A stretch of 39,232 bases of DNA, taken from an uncultured Chelatococcus sp. (lineage in GTDB: Bacteria; Pseudomonadota; Alphaproteobacteria; Rhizobiales; Beijerinckiaceae). This document shows positions 7,194 through 16,228 of this stretch, in pieces (positions within the stretch are counted from its first letter, which is position 1; every line of letters starts with the position of its first letter). A program made the position numbers and the translations under genes. The stretch lies in assembly GCA_937863995.1 (NCBI GenBank), contig CALMIK010000074.1:1-39232 (forward strand). The letters run 5' to 3'. The notes beneath the pieces are model-generated. The model was not told where the DNA came from. It worked only from the letters and a program-made list of their open reading frames with translations, and searched no databases.

Positions 7194-8833
7194 GGCTTCG
7201 CCCCCGTCCGCTTGGCGTCAACCGGCGCGCCGGGAGACAGTACGCTGTCGACATAGGCCTTGGGCGCGTGCAGCGACATGGCGGTTTCCTCCATGAAGTC
7301 GAGCACCGGCGCGGCGCGCACCGTCATCAGCACGCACAGCAGCAGCAGGAACGCCACCGCCGCCACCTCCACCCCGCGCACACCCGGCACCGCGGTTTCG
7401 AGCGGCGACCAGAATGTCTGGATGCCGATGCGTGTCATCGCCAGCATGGCGGAGAGGCCGGAGAGGATCAACAGTGCGATCAGCACCCACGTGACGACAT
7501 GCTGCGGGCCGCCGGTGCCGATGCCGGCCGGGTCCATGATCGCCGACATCAGCGCGAACTTGGCCAGGAAGCCCGACAGCGGCGGAAGGCCCGCGAGCAG
7601 CAGTCCGCAGGCGATGAAGCTGCCGCCCAGAAACGCCAGGATGGTGGGAATGCGCTCGCCCACCTCGACTTCCTCGTTGACGTCGTCCTCGTCGGTGTAG
7701 CCGAAGGCCTCCATGGTCACGGCGAGCACGTCCGCGCCCGCGTCGCGCCCGCGCTCGACGAGCTCGATCAGCAGGAAGAAGCCGGCGATCGCCAGCGTCG
7801 AGTTGACGAGATAGAACAGCGCCCCGCTGGTGGCGGCCGCGTTGCCGACGCCGATGGCCGCCAGCAGCGTGCCCGACGACACGAGCACGCTGTAACCGGC
7901 GAGCCGCGACATGGTTTGCGTTGCGAGCACGCCGACGAGGCCGAAGGCGATCGTCGCCATGCCGCCGTAGAGCAGCACCTGGCTGCCGAAATGGGCCGAT
8001 TCGCCCGCGCTCGCCCCGAAGAGCAGCAGCGACAGGCGCAGGATGATATAGACGCCGACCTTCGTCATGACGGAGAAGATGGCCGCCGCCGGCGCGCTCG
8101 CCGCCGCATAGGCCGTCGGCAGCCAGAAGCTCAGCGGCCACATGCCGGCCTTCACGAGGAAGGCCACGCCCAGGATCGCCGCGCCCGCCTCCAGGAACAT
8201 GCGGTCGTGGTCGTTCATGCCGGGGATGCGCGTGGCGAGATCGGCCATGTTCAGCGTGCCCGACACGCCGTAGATGAGGCTGACGCCGATGAGGAACAGC
8301 GTCGATGCCGCGAGGTTCACGACGATGTAGTGCAGTCCGGCCTTGACGCGCACCACGCCCATGCCATGCAGCACGAGGGCGTAGGAGGCGGCGAGCAGCA
8401 CCTCGAAGAACACGAACAGGTTGAACAGGTCGCCGGTGAGGAACGCGCCGTTGAGCCCCATCAGCAGGAACAGGAACAGCGTGTGGAAATTCGGGCCCGC
8501 CCGGTGCCAGCGCGCCAGCGAGAACACCAGCGCCGCGAGCCCGAGAATGCTCGTCAGCAGCACCATCATGGCCGACAGCCTGTCGAGCACCAGCACGATG
8601 CCGAAAGGCGCCGGCCAGTCGCCCAGCGCGTAGGAAACCGTCTGCGACAGGGCAGTCTGGCCGTCGGCGCGCCGCAGCAGCAGGATGGATATGACCAGCA
8701 GCGCCGCCGTCACCGCCACCGCGACCGTCGCCTTGAACGGCCGGCGCCGGTCGTCGACGAGCAGCAGCAGCGCGCCCGCCAGCAGCGGCAGCACGATGGG
8801 GGCGATGATGAGGTGGTCCGCGAACGCCGTCAT
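7190..8833 (-). CDS. phaD: monovalent cation/H+ antiporter subunit D
   Basis: A 547-residue polytopic subunit related to NuoL/M/N of complex I (Proton_antipo_M domain, roughly residues 125-430), with about 14 helices. Visible landmarks are NLFVFFEVLLAASYALVLHG with the conserved intramembrane Glu, FLVKAGMWPLSFWLPTAYAA with the conserved helix-break Lys, and VFLAxLP-like LLLAGLPPLSGFLAKF late in the protein. An acidic loop, FGYTDEDDVNEEVEVGER, lies between late helices. The ATG at 8833 shares its A with the phaC stop (TGATG), and the stop overlaps phaE. It probably carries one of the proton channels. Confidence 0.95.
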   Translation of the reverse strand: MTAFADHLIIAPIVLPLLAGALLLLVDDRRRPFKATVAVAVTAALLVISILLLRRADGQTALSQTVSYALGDWPAPFGIVLVLDRLSAMMVLLTSILGLAALVFSLARWHRAGPNFHTLFLFLLMGLNGAFLTGDLFNLFVFFEVLLAASYALVLHGMGVVRVKAGLHYIVVNLAASTLFLIGVSLIYGVSGTLNMADLATRIPGMNDHDRMFLEAGAAILGVAFLVKAGMWPLSFWLPTAYAAASAPAAAIFSVMTKVGVYIILRLSLLLFGASAGESAHFGSQVLLYGGMATIAFGLVGVLATQTMSRLAGYSVLVSSGTLLAAIGVGNAAATSGALFYLVNSTLAIAGFFLLIELVERGRDAGADVLAVTMEAFGYTDEDDVNEEVEVGERIPTILAFLGGSFIACGLLLAGLPPLSGFLAKFALMSAIMDPAGIGTGGPQHVVTWVLIALLILSGLSAMLAMTRIGIQTFWSPLETAVPGVRGVEVAAVAFLLLLCVLMTVRAAPVLDFMEETAMSLHAPKAYVDSVLSPGAPVDAKRTGAKP

Positions 8834-9177
8834 CAGAGATCGCTCTCCCGCCCGTCGACGTGGTCGGTGCCGGTGAGGCCGCGCGAGGCCAGCAGCACCA
8901 CGAGGAACAGCGCCGTCATCGCGAAGCTGATGACGATGGCCGTCAGCACCAGCGCCTGCGGCAGCGGATCGGTCAGCGTTGCGAGGTTGCCGGGGGTGTC
9001 GGGCTCGATGATCGGAACCGCGTTCGAACGCAGCCGCCCCATGCTGAAGATGAAGAGATTGGCGGCATAGGACAGCAGCGACAGCCCTATGATGACCTGG
9101 AACGTGCGCGGCCGCAGCAGCAGCCACAGGCCCGATCCCGTCAGCACGCCGATCGCCGCCGCGATGATGATTTCCAT
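8833..9177 (-). CDS. phaC: monovalent cation/H+ antiporter subunit C
   Basis: A 114-residue NuoK-like subunit with three helices: IIIAAAIGVLTGSGLWLLL, then VIIGLSLLSYAANLFIFSMG with the typical GLSLLSxAxNL motif, and ALVLTAIVISFAMTALFLVV with the conserved DPLPQALVLTAIVI. The charged C-terminus (HVDGRESDL) is cytoplasmic by analogy. It is joined to phaAB and phaD by one-base TGATG overlaps, so the subunits are probably made in fixed ratio. Confidence 0.95.
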   Translation of the reverse strand: MEIIIAAAIGVLTGSGLWLLLRPRTFQVIIGLSLLSYAANLFIFSMGRLRSNAVPIIEPDTPGNLATLTDPLPQALVLTAIVISFAMTALFLVVLLASRGLTGTDHVDGRESDL

Positions 9178-12119
9178 CACTGGCCTCCCGTGGATGACGG
9201 CGCACTGAAAGCCTTGCGCGGCAGCTTCGGCGTGCGGATGGACTGGTGGGCGATGGCGATGAGCATCAGCACCGTGGCGCCGACGACCAGCGAATAGACG
9301 CCGAGATCGAACAGCAGCGCGCTCGCCATCGGAATCTTGCCGATGACCGGCAGCTCCACGTACTGGAAGCTCGACGTCAGGAACGGATAGCCGAACAGCC
9401 AGGAGCCGAGCCCGGTGAAGGTCGCCGCCAGCAGGCCGATGCCGATCCAGCGCACCGGCAGGATGCGCAGCCTGTCCTCGACCCAGCGCGTGCCGCTGGC
9501 CATGTATTGCAGGATGAACGAGATCGACATCGCCACGCCCGCCGCGAAGCCGCCGCCGGGCAGATCGTGGCCGCGCATCAGCAGGTAGACCGCGAACACG
9601 CCCACCACCGGGAAGAACCACAGCATGATGAGCCGCGGGATCTCCATGTATTCAGCCACCGTCTGGCCGATGTTGCGGTCGGGGTGGGCGTCGTCGTAGG
9701 CGAACTGAACCCGCTGCTGCTCCGGCATGGCCATGCTCTCGGGCGCGGGGCGGAAACGGCGCAGCAGCGCGAACACCGTGAGCGCCACGATCGCCAGCAC
9801 GGTGATCTCGCCCAGCGTGTCGAAGCCGCGGAAGTCGACCAGGATGACGTTGACGACGTTGGTGCCGCCGCCGCCCGTGTAGGCGTTCTCGAGGAAGTAG
9901 CTCGAGATCGTCTCCGGCAGTTGCCGCGTCATGATGGCGTAGGACAGCATGGCGATGCCGAGCCCGGCCGCGATCGCCACCAGCAGATCCCAGGTGCGGC
10001 GCGCGAGCACCTTGAGCGGCACGGCCCCGTCCGGGTAGACGTCGGCCACGCGCTTGGGCATCCAGCGCAGCCCGAGCAGGAGCAGCACCGTGGTGACGAT
10101 CTCGACCAGAAGCTGCGTCAGCGCCAGGTCCGGCGCCGACAGCCACACGAACGTGATGCAGGTCGACAGTCCCGCGCCGCCGAGCATGGCGAGCGCCGCC
10201 AGCCGGTGGTACTTCGCCTGGTAGGCCGCGCCGATGGCGCAGCTCATGCCGACGAGCCACATCAGCGCGAAGGCGGTGTCGAAGCCGTGCCAGTCGATCT
10301 TCTCGAACGACAGGCGCCGCGGGCCGAAGCCTTCCATGTAGAGCGGGAAAATGCCGGCCACCAGCGCCAGCACCACGAGCAGCCGCAGTTGCGGCTGCAG
10401 CCTGCGGGTGCCGAGCAGCGATTCGAGCTGGCGCGCCCACTTCCACGACACCGTGACCATGATGCGCTCGAAGATGCGCTGGCCCTTGAGCCGGCGCAGC
10501 AGCGGCGGGCCTTCCTGGCCCTGCGCCAGATAGCCGCGCAGCAGCAGGTAGACCAGCACGCCGCCCACCATCGCCACGATGCTCATCAGCAGCGGATAGT
10601 TCAGCCCGTGCCACACCGCGAGGCTGTAGTAGGGCGTGTCCCCGCCGAGGATGGCGGAAACGGCGATGTGCAGGAACGGCCCGATGGTGAGACCGGGGAT
10701 GATGCCGACCAGCAGGCACAGCAGCACCAGGAATTCCATGGGGAAGCGCATCCAGTGCGGCGGCTCGTGCGGCGTGCGCGGCAGGCCCACGGGCGCGGGG
10801 CCGAAGAAGACGCCGAGGATGAAGCGCAGCGAATACGCGACCGAGAACATGCTCGCCACCGTCGCGAGGAACGGCAGCGCCCCGTCGAACAGCGAATCGA
10901 CGTGCTCGACGATGGTCTCGGCGAAGAACATCTCCTTCGACAGGAAGCCGTTGAGCAGCGGCACGCCGGCCATGGCCGCGCTCGCCACCATGGCGAGCGT
11001 CGCCGTGATCGGCATGTAGCGGGCGAGGCCGCTGAGGCGGCGGATGTCGCGGCTGCCGGTTTCGTGGTCGATGATGCCGGCCGCCATGAACAACGAGCAC
11101 TTGAACGTGGCGTGGTTGAGCAGATGGAACACCGCCGCCACCACGCCGAGCGGGCTGCCGAGCCCGAGCATCAGCGTGATCAGGCCCAGATGGCTGATGG
11201 TGGAATAGGCGAGAAGGCCCTTCAGGTCCTGCTGGAAATTGGCGACGTAGGCGCCCAGCAGCAGCGTCGCCATGCCGGCGCCGCCGACGATCCAGAACCA
11301 CGGCTCCGTGCCGGCCAGCGCCGGCCACAGCCGCGCCAGCAGGAACACGCCCACCTTCACCATGGTGGCCGAATGCAGATAGGCCGACACCGGCGTGGGC
11401 GCGGCCATGGCGTGCGGCAGCCAGAAGTGGAACGGGAACTGGGCGCTTTTCGTCAGGGCGCCGATCAGGATCAGCACCAGGGCGGGCCTGTAGAGCGCGT
11501 GCGAGCGGATGATCTCGCCGGAGGCGAGCACCTGGTCGAGATCGTAGCTGCCGACGATGTGGCCGAGCACGAGAATGCCCGCCAGCAGGCACAGCCCGCC
11601 GATGCCCGTGACGGTGAGCGCCATGCGCGCGCCCTCGCGCGCGCCGGGATTATGGCTCCAGTAGCCGATCAGCAGGAACGAAAAGAGGCTCGTCAGTTCC
11701 CAGAAGAAAACCATCTGGATGAGGTTGCCGGACAGCACGACGCCAAGCATCGCCCCCATGAAGGCCAGGAAGAACGAAAAGAACCGCGGCACCGGATCTT
11801 CCGGCGACATGTAATAACGCGCGTAAACGACCACCAGGAAGCCGATGAGCGCCACCAGCCCCGCCATGATCCATGAAAAACCGTCGAGGCGGACGATGAA
11901 GTTAAGGCCGATGCTGGGAAGCCACTCGACTGTGGCGTTCACCACTTTTCCCTGGCTCATCGGCGCGTAGAACGTGGTGACGACGATCGTGCATGCGAGC
12001 GCGACCACGCCGGTGATGATGCCGGCCATGTTCCGCGCGTCCCGAGGCAGAGACGCGACGATGCCGCTTCCCAGGAAGGGAAGGGCGATCAACAAAAAGA
12101 GTCGCGCTTCGTCCCACAT
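9177..12119 (-). CDS. phaAB: monovalent cation/H+ antiporter subunit AB fusion
   Basis: A 980-residue first gene of the antiporter operon in which MrpA and MrpB are one polypeptide, as in Sinorhizobium meliloti PhaAB. Residues about 1-520 are the NuoL-like unit (YYMSPEDPVPRFFSFF, FFWELTSLFSFLLIGYW with the conserved Glu, LTKSAQFPFHFWLPHAM with the conserved Lys). A MrpA C-terminal region follows (LALTQLLVEIVTTVLLLLGL, then TNVVNVILVDFRGFDTLGEI). The MrpB part starts around residue 830 (MRGHDLPGGGFAAGVAMS). Sinorhizobium Pha is a K+/H+ antiporter needed for pH adaptation; whether K+ or Na+ is used here is not readable from sequence. The ATG at 12119 has a GAAGAA-like ribosome site. An in-frame upstream stretch to 12245 lacks membrane character and is excluded. 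Confidence 0.95.
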   Translation of the reverse strand: MWDEARLFLLIALPFLGSGIVASLPRDARNMAGIITGVVALACTIVVTTFYAPMSQGKVVNATVEWLPSIGLNFIVRLDGFSWIMAGLVALIGFLVVVYARYYMSPEDPVPRFFSFFLAFMGAMLGVVLSGNLIQMVFFWELTSLFSFLLIGYWSHNPGAREGARMALTVTGIGGLCLLAGILVLGHIVGSYDLDQVLASGEIIRSHALYRPALVLILIGALTKSAQFPFHFWLPHAMAAPTPVSAYLHSATMVKVGVFLLARLWPALAGTEPWFWIVGGAGMATLLLGAYVANFQQDLKGLLAYSTISHLGLITLMLGLGSPLGVVAAVFHLLNHATFKCSLFMAAGIIDHETGSRDIRRLSGLARYMPITATLAMVASAAMAGVPLLNGFLSKEMFFAETIVEHVDSLFDGALPFLATVASMFSVAYSLRFILGVFFGPAPVGLPRTPHEPPHWMRFPMEFLVLLCLLVGIIPGLTIGPFLHIAVSAILGGDTPYYSLAVWHGLNYPLLMSIVAMVGGVLVYLLLRGYLAQGQEGPPLLRRLKGQRIFERIMVTVSWKWARQLESLLGTRRLQPQLRLLVVLALVAGIFPLYMEGFGPRRLSFEKIDWHGFDTAFALMWLVGMSCAIGAAYQAKYHRLAALAMLGGAGLSTCITFVWLSAPDLALTQLLVEIVTTVLLLLGLRWMPKRVADVYPDGAVPLKVLARRTWDLLVAIAAGLGIAMLSYAIMTRQLPETISSYFLENAYTGGGGTNVVNVILVDFRGFDTLGEITVLAIVALTVFALLRRFRPAPESMAMPEQQRVQFAYDDAHPDRNIGQTVAEYMEIPRLIMLWFFPVVGVFAVYLLMRGHDLPGGGFAAGVAMSISFILQYMASGTRWVEDRLRILPVRWIGIGLLAATFTGLGSWLFGYPFLTSSFQYVELPVIGKIPMASALLFDLGVYSLVVGATVLMLIAIAHQSIRTPKLPRKAFSAPSSTGGQ

Positions 12120-12428
12120 CGGTTCTTCGCGGCGCTGTGTGAAGTTTTGGGGGAGTGAGGATGCCGATCCTTGTCGGAAAGCCACCCATCGCGGTCCGTT
12201 TCGGATAACAGACGCGGGGGCTTGCGCGCAAGCCAGTAATCGCACAACGCGTGTGCGGAATCACGGTTTGTGGCTCCGTTTCCCCAGTCCGTCCACCGGT
12301 GCGGGGCAAGGCCGAAACAATGGGGAGGGCCGCAAGGCGGTCCTCCCCGAAATTCTATTGCAAATTCTTCCGTCGATGCCCGGCTGGAGCGATTTCCTGG
12401 CCAGTCGGGCTGGAAGGCGCTCTCTCCC
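12120..12428. other. intergenic region between znuA and phaAB
   Basis: About 309 bases without a gene. It holds the GC-rich hairpin at 12322-12348 downstream of znuA, and otherwise unremarkable sequence that must contain the promoter of the pha operon. I could not pick a -35/-10 pair or an operator with confidence. Confidence 0.5.
12322..12348 (-). terminator. probable terminator hairpin after znuA
   Basis: An 11-12-bp GC-rich stem (GGGGAGG ... CCTCCCC, with inner CCGC/GCGG and one G-U or mismatch position) and a 3-4-base loop, 81 bases after the znuA stop. On the minus strand it is followed by ATTGTTTCGG, a weak U-tract, so termination may be partial. Confidence 0.5.
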
Positions 12429-13454
12429 TCAGCGGGCGGGCGTCAGCGCGCCGGCGATCTCGTTCGCGTTGCGCTCGATCAGGCCGATGTAGGTCGAGGC
12501 CGGCTGTCCGGGCTTGGCGAGGGCGTCGGAATACAACCTGCCGCCGATCTTCGCCCCCGTCTCCGCCGCGATCTGTTCGATCAGCTTGGCGTTGGCGATA
12601 TTCTCGACGAACACGGCGGTGATGCCCTCGGCGCGGATCTGGTCGATGAGCCGCGCGACGTCGGTCGCCGACGCTTCCGCCTCGGTGCTGATTCCCTTCG
12701 GTGCGATGAACGTCAGTCCATAGGCGTCGCCGAAGTAGCCGAAGGCGTCGTGGGAGGTCACGATCTTGCGACGGTTCTCGGGAATGGCGGCGAACTGCTG
12801 CTTCAGCCGCGCGTCCAGCGCTTCGAGCCGGGCGATGTAATCGGCGGCGCGGGCCTTGTAATCCGCCGCGTGGGCCGGATCGCGCTGTTCGAGCGCCGTC
12901 GCGACGTTGCGCGCGTAGATGACCGCGTTGGCGACGTTCTGCCAGGCGTGCGGGTCTTCGCTGCCGTGATGATGGCCGGCATGGTCATGGCCCGCGTGGT
13001 CGTGCTTGTGATCGTGATCGTGATCTTTTTTGGAGTGATCGTCCTTGGCGTGCTCATGCTCGTCGTCGTGCCCGTTCCCGGCGGGGCGGACCTTCACGCC
13101 CTCGGAGACGACCACGCGCGGGCCCTTGAAGTTCGACGCCTTGGCCAGCCGGTCGAGCCAGCTTTCGAAGGCAAGGCCGTTCTCGAACAGGATCGCGGCG
13201 TCGCCGAGCTTCTTCACATCGGCCGGGGTCGGCTCGAAGACGTGGGCGTCGCCGTCCGGTCCCACGAGCGTGGTCACGTTGACGCGGTCGCCGCCGATTT
13301 CCGCGACGATGTCGCCGATGATGGAAAAGCTCGCCACTGCCTCCAGCGGCGCGTCGGCGGCGTGGACGCTGGGCGAGATACCCGCCGCCAGCCAGAAACT
13401 CGCCGCCGCGGTCAGCACGGATCGTCTGTCGAACACGGATCGTCTGTCGAACAT
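12429..13454 (-). CDS. znuA: zinc ABC transporter substrate-binding protein
   Basis: The 341-residue periplasmic binding protein of a ZnuABC zinc importer. Metal-ligand histidines of the family are visible at His71 (DAHVFEPTP), His169 (EDPHAWQNV) and His235 (TSHDAFGYF). A His/Asp-rich loop at residues 129-163, typical of zinc rather than manganese proteins, precedes the second ligand. The export signal is twin-arginine-like (FDRRSVL before a hydrophobic stretch, cleavage near SVHA-A), and the RR motif is duplicated. The ATG at 13454 has AAGGAG about 7 bases upstream. A Zur-like palindrome lies 62 bases upstream. The cognate ATPase and permease are not adjacent but are probably those at 25987-27731. 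SitA-type Mn/Fe transport is less likely. Confidence 0.93.
   Translation of the reverse strand: MFDRRSVFDRRSVLTAAASFWLAAGISPSVHAADAPLEAVASFSIIGDIVAEIGGDRVNVTTLVGPDGDAHVFEPTPADVKKLGDAAILFENGLAFESWLDRLAKASNFKGPRVVVSEGVKVRPAGNGHDDEHEHAKDDHSKKDHDHDHKHDHAGHDHAGHHHGSEDPHAWQNVANAVIYARNVATALEQRDPAHAADYKARAADYIARLEALDARLKQQFAAIPENRRKIVTSHDAFGYFGDAYGLTFIAPKGISTEAEASATDVARLIDQIRAEGITAVFVENIANAKLIEQIAAETGAKIGGRLYSDALAKPGQPASTYIGLIERNANEIAGALTPAR
13416..13451. repeat. 18-bp tandem duplication at the znuA start
   Basis: CACGGATCGTCTGTCGAA occurs twice in direct succession (13416-13433 and 13434-13451). It encodes the six-residue repeat FDRRSV-FDRRSV at the start of the ZnuA signal peptide and doubles the twin-arginine motif. 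The two copies are identical, which suggests a recent slippage event. Confidence 0.9.
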
Positions 13455-13515
13455 GGAGCGCTCCTTGAAAGCGAATGCGCCGCCCGGCAAGCGCGGGCGA
13501 GCCATAGAAAATGAA

Positions 13516-13527
13516 ATGTTATAACAT
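13516..13527 (-). promoter_or_regulatory. Zur-like box upstream of znuA
   Basis: A perfect 12-bp palindrome, ATGTTATAACAT, 62 bases before the znuA ATG. It resembles the TGTTATAATATAACA-type core reported for alphaproteobacterial Zur repressors, and a related palindrome precedes the znuC operon. Binding of zinc-loaded Zur here would block znuA transcription. The zur gene is not in this window. Confidence 0.75.
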
Positions 13528-13573
13528 AATTGATACTGCGGCCACGCTGTCCGCGCAAGGCGTCATTTTTCAT

Positions 13574-14338
13574 TCATAGCGGTTTCCACGGCAAGATGTA
13601 GTCCCCGCCTTCCGTGCTGCCTCGTTGCACGCTGACGCCGAAGGCGGCGGCGATGTTTGCGTCGGAAAGCGTGTCGCCGCAAGGCCCGTCCGCGACGATG
13701 GCGCCCGCGCGCAGCAGCAAGAGGCGGTCGCAGAAGCGGCATGCCAGCGACAGGTCGTGCAGAACCGCCACCACGAGCGCGCCCTCCCGGGCGGCACGAC
13801 GCAGCAGCGCCATGGTGAGAAGCTGGTGGCGGGGGTCGAGCGCGGTGACGGGTTCGTCCGCCAGCAGCACGGGCGCCTCGACGGCGAGCGCGCGGGCCAG
13901 CAGCGCGCGCATGCGCTCGCCGCCCGAAAGCGTGTCGACGGAGCGGTGGCGCAGATCGGCGACGGCTGCGGCCTCCAGCGCGCGCTCCACCGCCGCCGCG
14001 TCGAGGGCAGAGCTGGCGCGGCCGCGATGCGGCAGGCGGCCGAGGCGCGCCACCGCCTCCACGGACAGCCCCCAGTGGGCGGGGCCGTTCTGCGGCAGAT
14101 AGGCGATCGCGCGGGCGAGCCTTTGGCGTTCGATCGCGGCGATGTCCTCGCCGTCGATCAGCAGCGTGCCGGCATCCGGCGCAGCAAGCCCCGCGAGCGT
14201 CCGCAGCAGCGTGGACTTGCCCGCGCCGTTCGGGCCGACGAGCCCCACGAATCCGCCGCCTTCCAGCGAGAACGTCAGGCCATCGAGAATGCGCGTTCCC
14301 CTTAAGGAGACAGAGAGCTGGCGAGCGTCGATGCGCAT
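13574..14338 (-). CDS. btuD: cobalamin ABC transporter ATPase
   Basis: The 254-residue ATP-binding subunit of a FecCD-type importer, on the cytoplasmic face. Walker A is GPNGAGKSTLL, the Q-loop is in AYLPQNGPAH, the signature is LSGGERMRALLARAL, Walker B is VLLADEPVTALD, and the H-loop is AVLHDLSLA. On its own it could be a haem or siderophore ATPase. The cobalamin riboswitch and BtuB at the head of the operon point to vitamin B12. The ATG shares one base with the btuC stop (TGATG). No terminator follows before the znuA promoter region, so some read-through into znuA is possible. Confidence 0.9.
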   Translation of the reverse strand: MRIDARQLSVSLRGTRILDGLTFSLEGGGFVGLVGPNGAGKSTLLRTLAGLAAPDAGTLLIDGEDIAAIERQRLARAIAYLPQNGPAHWGLSVEAVARLGRLPHRGRASSALDAAAVERALEAAAVADLRHRSVDTLSGGERMRALLARALAVEAPVLLADEPVTALDPRHQLLTMALLRRAAREGALVVAVLHDLSLACRFCDRLLLLRAGAIVADGPCGDTLSDANIAAAFGVSVQRGSTEGGDYILPWKPL

Positions 14339-15342
14339 CAGTCGCGCTCCTGCGAGCGGCGGATCAGCACCAGCAGGAACGGCGCGCCGACGATGGCCGT
14401 CACCACGCCAAGGTTGAGCTCCGGCTGGGTCGGCAGCAGCCGCAGGCCGATGTCGGCGGCGAGCGTCAGGATGGCGCCGGCAAGCCCCGCGAGCCATAGC
14501 ACGCGCCCCGGCTCGCGCCGCGCCAGCGGGCGCACCAGATGCGGCGCCACCAGCCCGACGAAGCCCACCATGCCCGTTACCGCGACGGCGCTGCCGACCG
14601 CCAGCGCCGTGCCGGCGATGAGGCGCACGCGCACGCGCGCCAGATCGAAACCGAGGCTCTGCGCCACGTCCTCGCCCAGGCTCAGCGCATCGAGCGCCGG
14701 AGCGGACGCGAGCAGCAGCAGCCAGCCGGCCAGCATCGGCGCGAGCACGAGCGCGACATCGGCGAGGCTGTGATCGGCGAGCGAGCCCATCAGCCAGAAC
14801 ACGATCTCCAGCGCCGCGTAGGGATTGGGCGAGAGATTGAGCGCCAGCGCTGTCAGCGCCCCGGCGAGGCTGTTGACCGCGACGCCCGCGAGCACCAGCG
14901 TCAGCACGCCGGCGCCCCGCCCCGCCAGCGCGTGCAGTATGACGCTCGCCGCCAGCGCCCCCGCCATGCCGCCGAGCGGCAGCGCCAGCGCGAACGCCCC
15001 CGCAAGGCCGCTGTAGAAGACGACGACCGCCCCCAGCGCTGCCGCTCCGGACACGCCCATGATGCCCGGTTCGGCCAGCGGATTGCGCAGCAGCCCCTGC
15101 ATGGCCGCGCCCGCAAGCCCGAGCGAAAAGCCCGTCAGCAGGCCGAGCAGCGCGCGCGGCAGGCGCAGTTCCACGAGGATCAGCGCCGCCAGCGTCTGCC
15201 GCCCCGCCAGCACGTCGCCGGTGGCCGCCACGATGTCGAGCCGCGTGTCGCCGATGGCCGCCGACAGGGCGGCCAGTCCCGCCGCCACAAGGGCCAGCAC
15301 GAGGAAGGGGAGGGCTCTTCGGCCGGTCGCGGTGGCGCTCAT
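14338..15342 (-). CDS. btuC: cobalamin ABC transporter permease
   Basis: A 334-residue FecCD-family permease, normally ten helices and acting as a dimer. Typical landmarks are LVELRLPRALLGLLTGFSLG near residue 55, GAAMQGLLRNPLAEPGIMGV (the conserved Q-x-x-x-R-N-P-L-A-x-P), and FVGLVAPHLVRPLA, the loop that contacts the ATPase. The ATG at 15342 overlaps the btuF stop by four bases (ATGA), and the stop overlaps btuD by one base. It forms the inner-membrane channel for the vitamin handed over by BtuF. Confidence 0.92.
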   Translation of the reverse strand: MSATATGRRALPFLVLALVAAGLAALSAAIGDTRLDIVAATGDVLAGRQTLAALILVELRLPRALLGLLTGFSLGLAGAAMQGLLRNPLAEPGIMGVSGAAALGAVVVFYSGLAGAFALALPLGGMAGALAASVILHALAGRGAGVLTLVLAGVAVNSLAGALTALALNLSPNPYAALEIVFWLMGSLADHSLADVALVLAPMLAGWLLLLASAPALDALSLGEDVAQSLGFDLARVRVRLIAGTALAVGSAVAVTGMVGFVGLVAPHLVRPLARREPGRVLWLAGLAGAILTLAADIGLRLLPTQPELNLGVVTAIVGAPFLLVLIRRSQERD

Positions 15343-16193
15343 TCGCCCTCCTGCCGCAGGCTGGCGCGCAGGTGCGCGACCGCATCGACCAGATCGGGCC
15401 CGGCGCATACCCAAAGCCGCGACGGCATGGTCACCGCGCGCGTGCCGTTGCGCGTGAGCGCCGCGAGGGCCGGATGATGCAGCAGCCGGTTGGCGCGCGC
15501 GGGCGCGTTGTCGCCGTCGGCATCGATGACGAGCACATCCGGGGCGAGCGCCAGCATGGCTTCCAGCGACATGCGCCCATAACCCGAGATGCCAGCCTGT
15601 GCCGCCGCGTTGGTGAGACCGGCGGCGCGGATGACTGTGTCCGCGAGCGTGCCCTCGCCCGCGACGATGTTGTTCGCCTGCAGGGCGAGCACGGACAGCG
15701 GCGGCAGCGGCATGTCGCGCGCGAGATCGTCGAGGCGCCGGTCCATGGCGGCGATGGCGGCCTCGCCCCTGTCCTGCTGGCCGATGGCTGCGGCGACGTC
15801 GCGCATCTGGGCGCGCAACTGCGGAAAATCGCTCGCTACCGGAAGCTGTCGCAGCGGCGCGCCGAGGCGGCGCAGCAGCGATACGGTGGCGGGCGCCGTG
15901 AACGCGCTGGCCAGAACGAGACCGGGCGCGAGCGCCAGCACGTCTTCCGCCCGCCCGGCGGTCGCGGGAAAGCGCGCCGCTTCGTCCGCGCGGGAAAAAT
16001 TGCGCGGATCGTGCGACAGCGCGGTGAGCGCGGCGATCTGCGCCGGCTCCGCGAGCGCCAGCAGCAGCGCGTCCGCGCACATGTTAATGGACACGATGCG
16101 TTGCGTGGGCGCGCCCGCTGCCCCGGTGGAAGCGGCGGCGAGCGCGATGGCCGCCGCCGCGATTCGCCCCATGCCTGTCGCCCGCCCCGCCAT
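15339..16193 (-). CDS. btuF: cobalamin ABC transporter substrate-binding protein
   Basis: A 284-residue class III periplasmic binding protein (BtuF/FepB fold). A signal peptide is clear (MGRIAAAAIALAAASTGAAG, cleaved before or near APTQRI). The family start RIVSINMCADALLLALA follows, then LVLASAFTAPATVSLLRRLG and DVLVIDADGDNAPAR. Cobalamin as substrate is inferred from the riboswitch and btuB. The ATG at 16193 has ACGGA a few bases upstream; a second in-frame ATG seven codons on (16172) would give a shorter but still complete signal peptide. It lies 35 bases after btuB and overlaps btuC. Confidence 0.9.
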   Translation of the reverse strand: MAGRATGMGRIAAAAIALAAASTGAAGAPTQRIVSINMCADALLLALAEPAQIAALTALSHDPRNFSRADEAARFPATAGRAEDVLALAPGLVLASAFTAPATVSLLRRLGAPLRQLPVASDFPQLRAQMRDVAAAIGQQDRGEAAIAAMDRRLDDLARDMPLPPLSVLALQANNIVAGEGTLADTVIRAAGLTNAAAQAGISGYGRMSLEAMLALAPDVLVIDADGDNAPARANRLLHHPALAALTRNGTRAVTMPSRLWVCAGPDLVDAVAHLRASLRQEGE

Positions 16194-16228
16194 TCATTCC
16201 GTCCGCTTGCCGCGCTCTTGTCCGTGCG

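Noticed and set aside
7268..11876. Long open frames on the plus strand opposite phaD and phaAB (600 and 876 codons)
   Set aside because: They are Arg/His/Gln-rich shadows of GC-rich genes. The minus-strand frames have clear membrane segments, family motifs and tight overlaps.
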